Shown here piece by piece: positions 8,934 through 18,939 of a stretch of DNA of 64,000 bases. The notes under the pieces are model-generated. The model saw nothing but the letters and a program-made list of their open reading frames with translations, did not search any database and was not told the origin of the DNA. Each line of letters opens with the position of its first letter. Positions within the stretch are counted from its first letter, which is position 1. Source of the stretch: Halocatena marina (GTDB lineage Archaea > Halobacteriota > Halobacteria > Halobacteriales > Haloarculaceae); the NCBI RefSeq assembly GCF_025913575.1, contig NZ_CP109785.1, forward strand, positions 496,001 through 560,000, in the 5' to 3' direction. The position numbers and the translations under genes were made by a program.

Positions 8934-11702
8934 ATGAGTGCGCTTGAATCAGAATACCGTCTGGATTATTTCGAAGAGGAGGGGTTTTCCAGAACGAACT
9001 GCCAGACGTGCGGAGATCACTTTTGGACACGTGATCCGAGCCGTGAAACGTGTGGTGAACCTCCCTGTGAGACGTACAGTTTCATCCACAATCCGGGATT
9101 CGACGAGGAATACAGTCTGTCCGAGATGCGTGAGGTGTTCCTCTCATTTTTCGAATCCCACGATCACGAGCGCATTGAACCGTACCCCGTGGCAGCGAAT
9201 CGCTGGCGCGACGATGTGCTTCTCACACAGGCTTCGATCATGGACTTCCAACCGTTGGTGACGAATGGAACGACACCACCGCCGGGGAATCCGCTGGTGA
9301 TCTCTCAACCGTGCATTCGGATGCAAGATATTGACGACGTTGGGAGGACTGGTCGACACACAATGGCCTTCGAGATGATGGCCCATCACGCGTTCAACGC
9401 ACGTGAGGACGCTCAAGAATGCGCATACGAAGGAGAAGTTTACTGGAAAGAGCAAGCAGTCGCACACTGTGATGAACTCCTCGATTCATTGGGCGTCGAT
9501 CTCACTGAAGTCATCTACATCGAGGATCCGTGGGTCGGTGGCGGCAACGCTGGTCCGGCACTCGAGGTCATCTACCGTGGGGTGGAGCTTGCCACCCTGG
9601 TTTTCATGACGATGGAACAGAGCAGTGACGGCGAGTATGAACTCAAGGACGGCAACACGTATACGCCGATGGATACGTACGTTGTCGACACTGGCTACGG
9701 TCTCGAACGCTGGACGTGGGTCAGTCAGGGAACGCCGACTGTCTACGAGGCAGTCTATCCCGAAACGATTGCCTTCCTCAAAGATGATGCTGGCATTTCT
9801 CACAATGAAAGCCAACAAGAGATCATCACCCACGCAGCGACGCTCGCTGGGAACATGGACTCGGATAAAGTGAGCGACATCGAGGGCGCACGCAAAGAGA
9901 TCGCCGCAGCGGTTGGCGTCGATATCGAAGAACTCCGAACCTTACTCGAACCGCTCGAAACAATATACGCCATCGCGGATCACTGTCGAACGCTCGCGTA
10001 TATGCTTGGTGACGAAATCATCCCTTCGAACGTCAGCACGGGCTATCTCGTCCGAATGGTGCTCCGACGAACCAAGCGCCTCGTCGATTCGGTGGACATC
10101 GACACATCGCTTCACGAACTCGTTAACATGCAAGCCGAGCGGCTGGGCTATGAGAATCGTGAGACGATCCGGACTGTCGTCCAGACAGAGGTCGAACAGT
10201 ACCACGCAATGCTCGACCGTGGCAGCCGACGCGTCCGCAAGCTCTCCGAGGAGTATGCCGATCACGACGAGCCGATACCGACCGACGAACTCGTCGAATT
10301 GTACGATTCTCACGGTATCCAGCCGGACACAGTCGAAGAAATTGCCCGCAAAGCGGGTGCAGAAGTGTCTGTCCCGGGGAATTTCTATAGCCTCGTGGCA
10401 GCGCGTCAGGATGAGGCAGCCCGTGAGGGGTCACAGCAGGCAAGCACCGATCGAATCGCCAATCTGTCTGAAACCGAGCGGCTCTACTACGACGATCAAG
10501 ATCGAACTGAGTTCGAGGGCATCGTTCTCGACTCGTTCGAACAGGACGATGGCTACGACGTGATTCTCGACCGGACGCTGTTCTACCCTGAAGGTGGTGG
10601 ACAGCCATCGGATACAGGAATGCTCAGCACCGAGGATGTCACCGTCGAAGTCGACAACGTACGAATCGAGAATGGCGTCATCATCCATCGAACCAGTGCG
10701 GGCTTGACCACTGGTGAACGCGTTCGCGGTTGCATTAACGCTACCCGGCGCTCGCGTCTGATGCATCACCACACTGCGACACATATTGTGGCTCACGCCG
10801 CCCGAAAGGTGCTCGGTGAGCACATCAGGCAGGCCGGTGCACAGAAGGGAGTCGAGCGCTCGCGCATCGATCTGTGCCACTACGAACGGATTACCCGCGA
10901 ACAGGCGGCCAAAATCGAGCAGCACGCTAACAAGCTCGTGATGGCGAACGTTCCAGTGACTGTCGAGTGGTCTGATCGCCACGTGGCCGAAAAATACTAC
11001 GGATTCGACATCTACCAAGGCGGGATCCCACCGGGAGAACGTATTCGGCTGATCCACATCACAGATGATATTCAGGCCTGTGGTGGCACCCACGTCACGC
11101 GTAGTGGCGATATCGGTGCGATTCGACTCCTCTCGACGAAGCGCGTCCAAGATGGGGTCGAGCGGCTCTCCTTCGCAGCGGGCGAGGCAGCTATTGCGGC
11201 GAGCCAGCAAACTGAGGATTCTCTTCACAGAGCGGCCGAAGTCTTCGATGTCACACCCATCTCTGTTCCCGAAACCGCAGAACGGTTCTTCACCGAGTGG
11301 AAAGAGCGAGGAAAACGCATAGCAGATCTCGAATCCCAACTCGCGAAAGCACGTGCGATAAGTGGTGTAACAGGAAACGAAATCGATATCGGAGGCGTTA
11401 CTGCTGTCGTACAACGTCTCAACACTGATGTCAATGAACGCCGTGCGACGGCGAGTGCCCTTGCCGAAAGCGGACAGATCGCTGTTGTCGCAGGCGATAC
11501 GGACGGCGCACAGTTCACTGTTGCTGTCCCCGAAGATGTGGGTGTTGATGCGGGTGCTGTCGTCAACGAACTCGCGGCTCGTGTTGGTGGCAGCGGTGGT
11601 GGTTCACCGAACTTCGCCCACGGGGGAGGACCACGGACAGAGGATCTCGACGAGACCTTGGATGCCGCACCGGAAATGCTTCGCCGGGTGATGAATGCAT
11701 AA
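8934..11702 (+). CDS. alaS: Alanyl-tRNA synthetase
   Basis: Charges tRNA-Ala. With the start at [13 protein letters not shown] the product has 922 residues, normal for the archaeal form, which has an N-terminal zinc-finger-like extension ([10 protein letters not shown], then CGEPPC). The class II aminoacylation core contains [13 protein letters not shown] and the glycine-rich [12 protein letters not shown]. The editing domain has the HTATHIVAH metal motif near residue 620 and the [13 protein letters not shown] motif near residue 715. The C-Ala end has the glycine-rich [15 protein letters not shown] run. The start is favoured by the TATA-like box at 8903-8910 and by family alignment from memory. 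Confidence 0.97.
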   Translation: MSALESEYRLDYFEEEGFSRTNCQTCGDHFWTRDPSRETCGEPPCETYSFIHNPGFDEEYSLSEMREVFLSFFESHDHERIEPYPVAANRWRDDVLLTQASIMDFQPLVTNGTTPPPGNPLVISQPCIRMQDIDDVGRTGRHTMAFEMMAHHAFNAREDAQECAYEGEVYWKEQAVAHCDELLDSLGVDLTEVIYIEDPWVGGGNAGPALEVIYRGVELATLVFMTMEQSSDGEYELKDGNTYTPMDTYVVDTGYGLERWTWVSQGTPTVYEAVYPETIAFLKDDAGISHNESQQEIITHAATLAGNMDSDKVSDIEGARKEIAAAVGVDIEELRTLLEPLETIYAIADHCRTLAYMLGDEIIPSNVSTGYLVRMVLRRTKRLVDSVDIDTSLHELVNMQAERLGYENRETIRTVVQTEVEQYHAMLDRGSRRVRKLSEEYADHDEPIPTDELVELYDSHGIQPDTVEEIARKAGAEVSVPGNFYSLVAARQDEAAREGSQQASTDRIANLSETERLYYDDQDRTEFEGIVLDSFEQDDGYDVILDRTLFYPEGGGQPSDTGMLSTEDVTVEVDNVRIENGVIIHRTSAGLTTGERVRGCINATRRSRLMHHHTATHIVAHAARKVLGEHIRQAGAQKGVERSRIDLCHYERITREQAAKIEQHANKLVMANVPVTVEWSDRHVAEKYYGFDIYQGGIPPGERIRLIHITDDIQACGGTHVTRSGDIGAIRLLSTKRVQDGVERLSFAAGEAAIAASQQTEDSLHRAAEVFDVTPISVPETAERFFTEWKERGKRIADLESQLAKARAISGVTGNEIDIGGVTAVVQRLNTDVNERRATASALAESGQIAVVAGDTDGAQFTVAVPEDVGVDAGAVVNELAARVGGSGGGSPNFAHGGGPRTEDLDETLDAAPEMLRRVMNA

Positions 11703-11792
11703 GTTCCTCAATAATCAGTTTGCGTCAATGGAACGATTGTTCTTCTCTGCTGTTGATGCTGTCTACTTGTGATTCAGAGCATCAGAACTGTT

Positions 11793-12479
11793 TCACACGA
11801 GATACAACAAGCGGGCAAACGTCGTTCGCAATCCTGTGAATAGACCACGATTTCGGACAAACGTGATACGAGTTGAGCGTTTGATCTGCTTCTCGTTCTT
11901 GTTGGTGTTCCATCGGACGGTGTTCTTAGACTCTGCAGCCGACGCGTAGTCACCAGTTACCAGATAGTCGGATGGTGCACGAACCACGAGTTTGTCCGCG
12001 CCAGGAGACGTCGTTCCTTCTCCACCGATAACGAATGGGAGTACGGGATCAGAGGCATGAAACCGGGTAAAGACGAGGACGCCGAGGTGTGTCTCAACAG
12101 CATCGGAGTCGCGGTACGAGACGGTGAGTGTGTCTCCCGAGATCTGACTGCTCACGTGGGTTGGTTCGGCAACGTGTCGAGCGTGATGAAGTGCATCGGT
12201 GACGATTGCGTTCCGCAGGGCGTCGTTTTGGAGGGCGGAGACACCCTCTGTGAGCCGTACTGTTGCTGTCCACTCTGTCGATGCGTTCTCATAGACCTGA
12301 ATGGACAGTTCCGAGTGAGCACGGTTGATCGAGACTCCGTGTTTATCAGCAGCATGGTCAAGAGACGAGGTACAGACACCACAAGCCGTCTGTGGTGGTG
12401 CACGTGCGGATCCCGAGAGAGGAGTAACGATGAACCCTACTATGAGGAGGGCAGCAAGGATCGCTTTCTGAGAGTCCAT
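11793..12479 (-). CDS. Exported hypothetical protein
   Basis: A 228-residue protein with an N-terminal Sec-type signal (AILAALLIVGFIVTPLSG, residues 5-22) and a likely cleavage after SARA. A CGVC pair follows the signal at about residues 33-36. The middle (LSIQVYENASTEWTATVRL) resembles the beta-sandwich start of haloarchaeal DUF7345-like secreted proteins. The C-terminal 30 residues are basic with a weakly hydrophobic end, and there is no clear second membrane helix. Function unknown. It converges on alaS and is preceded by a long AT-rich intergenic region. The family assignment is tentative. Confidence 0.55.
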   Translation of the reverse strand: MDSQKAILAALLIVGFIVTPLSGSARAPPQTACGVCTSSLDHAADKHGVSINRAHSELSIQVYENASTEWTATVRLTEGVSALQNDALRNAIVTDALHHARHVAEPTHVSSQISGDTLTVSYRDSDAVETHLGVLVFTRFHASDPVLPFVIGGEGTTSPGADKLVVRAPSDYLVTGDYASAAESKNTVRWNTNKNEKQIKRSTRITFVRNRGLFTGLRTTFARLLYLV

Positions 12480-13180
12480 GTACCACTATCATATCTGATT
12501 AATATAAAACCAATCAAAGATGGCTATTTCCTCACGAGACGTGCCACTCCGTATCGTCTCCGATCACTAGTCTCGCAATATCCTTCGCTGATCGTTTAGC
12601 CGTTATCGGAGTGAGGCGGTTCAAAGTGCATCTTATTAGAAAGTAACTCAAACAGTCGAGTCGCATCGTGTGATCTTTCGACAAGTGTCTTCTTACATCC
12701 AATGTCTCGGCAATTGTCGTATGATCTACTCTTCTACTCTACCTCTTGTCATTCTCTGGATGTATGTCTGATTGATCTTCATACTGGTCGCAGACGATTT
12801 TATCACACTATAAACTGGTTGGTGAACTTTTTGGCTTGACAATGCATATGCCACTACTCGATAGCTATTCAGAAATCATTTTAACTCAAAATTGAACCAG
12901 TAATAGATCAATATAGATATGAAAATTTGGTGTGTATGGGTTAAATGTATTTTACTGAATAAAGAGTGCATTACGTCGTTGGGTTTGCTGTCGTTACTGC
13001 CGAATAATGTATCTAAAAACCAGAAATATTGTGGATAATCTTTAATTACTATATGGATATAGACCTACACTAAAATTATTTCTATTTCCAAACTTTGTAA
13101 AATTAGAGCCCTGTCTACTGTCTATTTTCAGTAGTAATTTGCTAATACCAATGTCCATAATCGGTGCACCCATAGATGCG
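12480..13180. other. Long AT-rich intergenic region
   Basis: About 700 nt between divergent genes, strongly AT-rich with poly-A/T runs, and containing no ORF with haloarchaeal codon use. Candidate TATA elements lie near 13045-13080 (ttactatatggata, aaaattattt) ahead of the beta-helix gene. The low GC contrasts with the flanking genes and may mark older inserted or decayed DNA, but I recognise no element. Confidence 0.4.
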
Positions 13181-14857
13181 ATGCAAGACAGCAAAAGCGA
13201 TAAAGCGAATCTGAATCGCCGAACGTATCTCAAAGGTGCTGCTGCAACCAGTACACTCGGACTTGCAGGCGTCGCATACGCGAGCCAAGACGGTGAGGAC
13301 GAGAAGAAGGACAACGGCAACAAGAACAACGGTAAGAAGAACGACGAGCAGAACGGAAACGGGAACCACGACGGAAAGAAAAAAGACCGAAAGAAGGACG
13401 AGGACAAGGACAAGGAGACATACGTTATTGAGGAATGGGGAACAACGATCACCGAGCCGGGTCATTACGTCCTGAAAAGTGATCTCACCCGGCCCCGCCG
13501 CGCCGACCCGCGAACTCCTGCGATCACGATCGCAACGAGTGGTGTTAAACTCGATGGTCAGGGCTACACGATCGATGGCGGACGCACGGTTGAGCCCTCC
13601 CAGAATACAATATTCGGTTCGGGTGGCGTTGGAGTACTGGTTCAGGCGCCGCGACTGCGTAAGATTAAAAGAAAGAAAGGACACAAGAAATATAGCAGTA
13701 AGAAAAAGGATGCGGACAAAAAGGACTGGGAGGACTGGATGGATAGAAAGGATTGGAAGAAATTGAAGGACGTGACGGTGAAGAATCTCACCGTACGGAA
13801 TTTCGCAACCGGTATTAAGTTCTCTGGCGTCAAAAAGAGTAAGATCAAATACACAACGGTTATGAACACGACCTTTGCGGGTATCTTCCTCTTCAAATCG
13901 AAGAAAAACAAGGTCGTCAAGAACACCGTGCGGTGGAGTTCCGTTGGCATCTTCTTGCTTGACGCGAGCAAGAATTACCTCAAATATAACACGGTCACAG
14001 ACGTGTTATCCGGCATCCTCTTACATGAGTATGCGTCAGGATCCAACAAAAACAAGCTCGTCAAGAACACCGTGACAGACGCCATCATCAGTGGTATTGA
14101 TGTATCCGACTCGTACAAAAACAAGATTAAGAAAAATACGGTTACAGAATCTACCTTTGGTATTCTCCTAACCCGGTCGGATAAGAATTACCTCAAAGAG
14201 AATCGCACAACGGAAAATGTAATTGGGATCACTCTGATTGAATCTGATCGAAACTACCTGTCCGGAAATCGTGCGAACGACAACGATATCGGCATCTTGC
14301 TTATCACGTCGCACAAGAACATTCTCAAGCAGAACACGGCAAACTACACCTCGATCGGATTCCTTCTTATCGACTCTGATAAGAACATAGTGTCGAAGAA
14401 TACCGCGAACAACACAGAGATTGGATTCCTTCTTATTGAATCCAACTTCAATAAGGGGAAGCGAAACCGTGCCGATCGAAGCAGTGTCCCGATCTTAGTC
14501 ATCCGTGGCAAAGGAAATTGGGTCAAAGTCGTTACCGCGGGCACCAATAACAACGCTCAGATGGCTGATGCCGAACAAGCTGTCTCCGAATGGAACAACC
14601 GCGTTAACGAGCAATCGCTCAATGGGTTGGTTAATGAACACTGGACTGAGCTCACGCAGGATCTCGAAATAAGTGGTGCATCTGAACCTCCTGAAATGAT
14701 GCTAAGCCACCCACTAGCTGAGCAAAAAGAGCAACTGAAGATCAACCCCAGTAGAATAGAAAACGCGTCGAACGGAAACGCATCGAATGGGGGAAACGCG
14801 TCGAACGGAAAGAACGCGGGCAAAAAGAACGGAAGCAGTCGTCCTGCTGACGACTGA
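13181..14857 (+). CDS. Tat-exported lysine-rich parallel beta-helix (NosD/CASH) protein
   Basis: I start at MQDSKSDKANLNRRTYLKGA, which gives a clean Tat signal (NRRTYLKG) and 558 residues; longer starts add a meaningless leader. After the signal comes a charged linker of alternating Lys/Asn/Asp (residues 35-85), then a domain with GHYVLKSDLT and GVKLDGQGYTIDGG, the standard opening of NosD/CASH beta-helices. Residues 210-440 hold about ten rungs of 22-24 residues with the pattern S-x-K-N-x-(L/V)-x-x-N-x-(A/V)-x-x-x-x-x-G-I-x-L. The C-terminal 45 residues are Asn/Gly/Ser/Lys-rich low complexity. The many lysines are unusual for a haloarchaeal surface protein. It is probably cell-surface; ligand or enzymatic activity unknown. 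Confidence 0.75.
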   Translation: MQDSKSDKANLNRRTYLKGAAATSTLGLAGVAYASQDGEDEKKDNGNKNNGKKNDEQNGNGNHDGKKKDRKKDEDKDKETYVIEEWGTTITEPGHYVLKSDLTRPRRADPRTPAITIATSGVKLDGQGYTIDGGRTVEPSQNTIFGSGGVGVLVQAPRLRKIKRKKGHKKYSSKKKDADKKDWEDWMDRKDWKKLKDVTVKNLTVRNFATGIKFSGVKKSKIKYTTVMNTTFAGIFLFKSKKNKVVKNTVRWSSVGIFLLDASKNYLKYNTVTDVLSGILLHEYASGSNKNKLVKNTVTDAIISGIDVSDSYKNKIKKNTVTESTFGILLTRSDKNYLKENRTTENVIGITLIESDRNYLSGNRANDNDIGILLITSHKNILKQNTANYTSIGFLLIDSDKNIVSKNTANNTEIGFLLIESNFNKGKRNRADRSSVPILVIRGKGNWVKVVTAGTNNNAQMADAEQAVSEWNNRVNEQSLNGLVNEHWTELTQDLEISGASEPPEMMLSHPLAEQKEQLKINPSRIENASNGNASNGGNASNGKNAGKKNGSSRPADD

Positions 14858-15062
14858 GTGGTAGATCTGCTTCTCGGATCCGCCTCATCCGCTTCGATTT
14901 TTCACTCGGCTGAATTGCGTACCCAGTGATAATGCATCTTCTTCGTGACGATCGAGAAATAGTGATACGTGAGCATCGATTCTTCGCTCGAAATTGCGTG
15001 ACTGGATGATGCAGAGAAGTGATTCCAGTAACATCTTTCAGGCGGCCGAATGAACACTCTCC

Positions 15063-16403
15063 ATGAACCACAAGCGTTCCCGTGCGCTGTACGACCGCGC
15101 GCTCTCGGTCATTCCGGGAGGGGTAAACTCTTCAGTTCGTGCCATTCGGCCGTATCCGTTCTTCATCGAACGCGGCGACGGAGCTCACGTCATCGACGCG
15201 GACGGAAACCGCTATCTCGATTACGTGATGGGGTATGGACCATTGCTATTCGGTCACGATTTACCCGAGCCGGTTCGGGCGGCAGTCCAGTCTGCGGCCA
15301 GCGACGGACCGATGTACGGGGCACCGACCGAGGTTGAGGTTGATCTCGCGGAGTTCGTCACTCGACACGTTCCCAGCGTCGAGATGATCCGCTTTGTCAA
15401 CAGTGGCACCGAGGCGACCGTGTCCGCGGTTCGACTCGCACGGGGGTACACGGGCCGAAACAAGATTGTCGTCATGGAGGGTGGCTACCACGGTGCGCAG
15501 GAATCGACGCTCGTCGAGGGCTCACACGATGCACAGCGTCCCTCATCGAGTGGGATTCCACAAGCGTTCGCCCGCCACACACTCCCCGTTCCGTTCAACG
15601 ACGAAGAGGCACTCCGAGCAGTGCTCGCAGAACATCGAGACGACATTGCGGCTGTTCTCGTCGAACCGATTCTCGGAAACACTGGAATCGTCGCGCCTGT
15701 CGATGACTACCACCAAACAGTACGGGAACTGTGCGATGAGATCGGAGCGTTACTCATCTTCGATGAGGTCATCACTGGTTTCCGCGTCGGCGGACTCCAG
15801 TGTGCGCAGGGAAAATTCGGCATCATGCCCGATCTCACGACGTTCGGAAAGATCATCGGCGGCGGATTCCCGGTCGGTGCCGTCGGCGGACGGACGGAGA
15901 TCGTCGAGGAGTTCACTCCAGCGGGTGAGGTCTTCCAATCCGGGACGTTCTCGGGGCATCCGGTGACAATGGCTGCCGGGCTCGCGACGCTGCAGTTCGC
16001 AGCCGAAAACGATGTCTATGACCACGTGAACGCGCTTGGCGACCAAATACGAAGCGGGATGCGCGATATTCTCGCTGATCGCGCGCCCGAGTACACCGTC
16101 GTTGGGACCGACAGCATGTTCAAGACAATCTTCACGAGAGCCGACTCGGAGATACAGAGCGATGACTGTGAGACCGGTTGCCAGCAGGACAGATCGTGTA
16201 CGCGCTTTTCGGACTGTCCCAAGAACGGTTCTGACGTGCAGTGTGCTGAAACCGACCGCTGGGAACGGCTGTTCTGGCCCGCGATGAAAGAACAAGGAAT
16301 CTTCCTCACGGCCAACCAGTTCGAGAGCCAGTTCGTCAGCTATGCGCACACAGAAACGGATATCGAAGAAACACTAGAAGCGTACAAGATGTTTTTCGAG
16401 TAA
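15063..16403 (+). CDS. hemL: Glutamate-1-semialdehyde 2,1-aminomutase
   Basis: Converts glutamate-1-semialdehyde to 5-aminolevulinate, the substrate of hemB, in the C5 haem pathway. The 446 residues form a class III PLP aminotransferase fold: GGVNSSVRA near the N-terminus, [10 protein letters not shown] around residue 140, [10 protein letters not shown] near residue 200, [12 protein letters not shown] near residue 232, and the PLP lysine in [17 protein letters not shown]. Between residues 365 and 395 there is a Cys-rich insertion ([11 protein letters not shown], then CPKNG and QC) before the conserved end [14 protein letters not shown]. The insertion may be a haloarchaeal trait, and its cysteines could bind metal. 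The gene stands alone, after about 200 nt of intergenic DNA. Confidence 0.95.
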   Translation: MNHKRSRALYDRALSVIPGGVNSSVRAIRPYPFFIERGDGAHVIDADGNRYLDYVMGYGPLLFGHDLPEPVRAAVQSAASDGPMYGAPTEVEVDLAEFVTRHVPSVEMIRFVNSGTEATVSAVRLARGYTGRNKIVVMEGGYHGAQESTLVEGSHDAQRPSSSGIPQAFARHTLPVPFNDEEALRAVLAEHRDDIAAVLVEPILGNTGIVAPVDDYHQTVRELCDEIGALLIFDEVITGFRVGGLQCAQGKFGIMPDLTTFGKIIGGGFPVGAVGGRTEIVEEFTPAGEVFQSGTFSGHPVTMAAGLATLQFAAENDVYDHVNALGDQIRSGMRDILADRAPEYTVVGTDSMFKTIFTRADSEIQSDDCETGCQQDRSCTRFSDCPKNGSDVQCAETDRWERLFWPAMKEQGIFLTANQFESQFVSYAHTETDIEETLEAYKMFFE

Positions 16404-16406
16404 TCA

Positions 16407-17474
16407 CTAATCAGTGATCTGGCCTTTGTCGAGCGGATCTTCGATATCGCCCATCACAGCTTCTAACAGGTCGGTCACGGTCACTAGTCCGATAGCCTCA
16501 CCGTCCTCAATCACGAGTGCGAGTTCCTGATTCTCGGTTTGGAACTGATCGATCGCATCACTCACGTCTGTATCGGGAGAGAGCGTCATCGGTGGTGCGG
16601 CTATTTCGACAAAATCGATGGTTCCCGACGCCAGCTCCTCTCGGTATCTGACGAAGATCGGAGAGTACACAATCCCGTGAAAGTCCGTGAGTTCAGGACC
16701 GACGAGTGGGTAACGTGTGTGAGTGCTCGCTTCCATCCGCCGGACGTTCTCAGAAGCGTCCGCCTCGGTCGACAGCGCGATGATGTCGTCTGCAGGGAGC
16801 ATTATCTCCCGAATCGTTTGTTCGCCGATCTGAAGCGCGTTCATCACTTCATCGCGGCGTTCTGCTGATAGCTCACCCTGTTCGAGCACTGAGCTGAGTC
16901 GATTGCGGAGGTCGGCTCGTGATTCGATGACTCCCTCCTCCGTTTCGAGCCACGCACCTGTCATCTCGATACCGAACAGTTTGAGTGTCCACTTTGCTAC
17001 CGAGTCACCGAGTGTGATCAGCGGAGAGATCAACCAGTTGAACCAGTACAGCGGGGTGGCTCCGTATCGACAGACCATCTGTGCGCGCTCAACACCGAGA
17101 TACGTCGGTGTCTGTTCACCATGGGTCAGATGAAGGAGATTGATGATCAGAAATCCGATAATTGCACCTGAACCGATCGCGGCTAATGCCGTATTCTCGA
17201 AAAGTGGTTCGAAAATGGCGGCTAATGCCGGCTCGGCGACGATTCCGACTGCGATACTCGACGCTGTAATCCCCACTTGACAGGTGGTTAAATATATCTC
17301 TAAGTTTTGTGTCATCTCCCACGCACGCTGTAGCGCGGGGCTCTCTTCAGTGAATTCTTCTTTGCTGAACTGACGGGCACGCGTCAACGCGAATTCGATC
17401 GCAACGAAAAATCCGTTTGTCAGGATCAACAAGATACCAGCGATGAGGCGAATTGTGATTTCAAATGGGTCCAT
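16407..17474 (-). CDS. CNNM/DUF21 membrane protein with paired CBS domains
   Basis: The 355 residues split into a CNNM (DUF21) transmembrane part (residues 1-190, about four helices: IRLIAGILLILTNGFFVAIEFAL, SIAVGIVAEPALAAIF, LAAIGSGAIIGFLIINLLHL and the LNWLISPLITLGDS region) and two CBS domains (residues 205-345). The C-terminal CorC/HlyC transporter-associated domain found in longer members is absent. The family is linked to Mg2+ or other divalent cation export, with CBS domains sensing nucleotides. It converges on hemL with a 3-nt gap between the stops. Substrate is inferred from the family only. Confidence 0.85.
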   Translation of the reverse strand: MDPFEITIRLIAGILLILTNGFFVAIEFALTRARQFSKEEFTEESPALQRAWEMTQNLEIYLTTCQVGITASSIAVGIVAEPALAAIFEPLFENTALAAIGSGAIIGFLIINLLHLTHGEQTPTYLGVERAQMVCRYGATPLYWFNWLISPLITLGDSVAKWTLKLFGIEMTGAWLETEEGVIESRADLRNRLSSVLEQGELSAERRDEVMNALQIGEQTIREIMLPADDIIALSTEADASENVRRMEASTHTRYPLVGPELTDFHGIVYSPIFVRYREELASGTIDFVEIAAPPMTLSPDTDVSDAIDQFQTENQELALVIEDGEAIGLVTVTDLLEAVMGDIEDPLDKGQITD

Positions 17475-17817
17475 TTCAGTACTTGTTTGCTTGTCGGTTA
17501 TACAACGGTGGTGATCTCACGATACATAAAGTGACTATAGCGATAGAAAACCCACTCAGCACATCTTCAGGACGGGGTGGGACCGACGGCGATGCAGCGG
17601 ACCTAGGTACCCGAGACGGGAGTGAAGTGATTGATTATCTGTGACCATCGCTTGCGTAAAGCAATCATCGGATGGTGAAAATAGTAGTTGTGCTTTCACC
17701 TCTTGTTAGACGTTCGCACAAAAGAGTTCATAAGATGGTGTTTGGATGGGGAATAAAGGATAACGGTTCGATCGCCATAGAACTCCTTTTCACGCCCGAA
17801 ATCCGATATTGAATATC
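17475..17817. other. Intergenic region with a GC-rich island
   Basis: AT-rich flanks surround a markedly GC-rich stretch at about 17565-17625. On the plus strand a 37-codon frame from GTG at 17531 to the TGA at 17642-17644 runs through it, with an acidic second half (GGTDGDAADLGTRDGSE). This could be a small protein or a structured RNA; neither is proven. Confidence 0.35.
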
Positions 17818-18939
17818 ATGACCACGCGCACTGTCCGGCTGGCGACGCGGGGCTCATCACTCGCGCTCCGTCAGGCGAACGAGGTGAAAACCGCGCTCGA
17901 AACTCGTCGACGATCTGTCGAACTCGTCGAGGTGGAGACGAAAGGCGATCAGATCCGTGATGAACTCATTCACCGGCTCGGGCAAACGGGTGCGTTCGTC
18001 CGCAGTCTCGACGAACAAGTGATGTCGGGAGATCTCGATGGTGCTGTCCATTCGATGAAAGACATGCCAACGGAGATCCCCGATGAACTCATCGTCGCTG
18101 GGGTCCCTGAGCGCACACGTCCGAATGATGTTCTTCTTACTCCCAATGGTCTGACACTCGATAATCTTCCGAACGAAGCGGTCGTTGGGACATCGAGTCT
18201 CCGACGAACAGCGCAGTTGCTCGCAAGACGCCCTGATCTCACGGTAAAACCGCTTCGCGGCAATGTGGATACCCGCGTCAAAAAGCTACTTGCCCCATCG
18301 CTTCAACGCGAACACGAACGCCGTCTCGAAGAGACGGACACGGACAACGAGGACGGCGAGAGTGATTCTGAGAACGCGGGGAGTGGAACACACGACCAGC
18401 CACCACAGGAGTGGTTCGACTCGCTCACGGAGATCGAACGAAATGCGCTCGGACGCGAGGTAGACACCGAATACGACGCCATCGTCCTCGCGGAAGCTGG
18501 TCTCATCAGATCCGGACTCTCACATCAGATCGACTTTCACCGATTGCCACTGCAGGAGTTCATCCCGGCACCGGGTCAGGGGGTGCTCGCGGTCACAGCA
18601 CTCAAAGGGAAAACCGCAGACGCGATCTACTCCACTGTCGACCACTCTCCCTCACGAGTGACTTCGACAGTCGAGCGCAGTATCCTCGCTGAACTCGGCG
18701 GCGGTTGTGTTGCGCCAATCGGCGTCTACGCCCGACTTCAGGGCGAGTACGTCAATGTCTCCGTTCGAGTACTCAGTCGAGATGGTACCGAAGAAGTGGC
18801 TGATTCGCGCGATCTTCCGGTCGAGCGTCACGCAAAAGCAGCGCGTGAATTTGGTGCAGCCCTCCGAGAGCGAGGTGCTGCCGATCTCATCGAACAGGCC
18901 AGACGAGACGATATCAGGATACCAGCCAGAGAAGAATGA
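17818..18939 (+). CDS. hemC: Hydroxymethylbilane synthase (porphobilinogen deaminase)
   Basis: Joins four porphobilinogen units into hydroxymethylbilane. The start is put at MTTRTVRLATRGS (ATG 17818) since family members begin there. Visible landmarks are RLATRGSSLALRQA, the substrate-binding VHSMKDMPTE near residue 83, VGTSSLRR near residue 127, LRGNVDTRV, and the dipyrromethane cofactor cysteine in LGGGCVAPIG near residue 297. Between residues about 155 and 200 is an acidic insertion (EETDTDNEDGESDSE) that splits the second domain, as often seen in haloarchaeal HemC. It heads a tight operon; its stop overlaps the sumT start (ATGA). Confidence 0.95.
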   Translation: MTTRTVRLATRGSSLALRQANEVKTALETRRRSVELVEVETKGDQIRDELIHRLGQTGAFVRSLDEQVMSGDLDGAVHSMKDMPTEIPDELIVAGVPERTRPNDVLLTPNGLTLDNLPNEAVVGTSSLRRTAQLLARRPDLTVKPLRGNVDTRVKKLLAPSLQREHERRLEETDTDNEDGESDSENAGSGTHDQPPQEWFDSLTEIERNALGREVDTEYDAIVLAEAGLIRSGLSHQIDFHRLPLQEFIPAPGQGVLAVTALKGKTADAIYSTVDHSPSRVTSTVERSILAELGGGCVAPIGVYARLQGEYVNVSVRVLSRDGTEEVADSRDLPVERHAKAAREFGAALRERGAADLIEQARRDDIRIPAREE

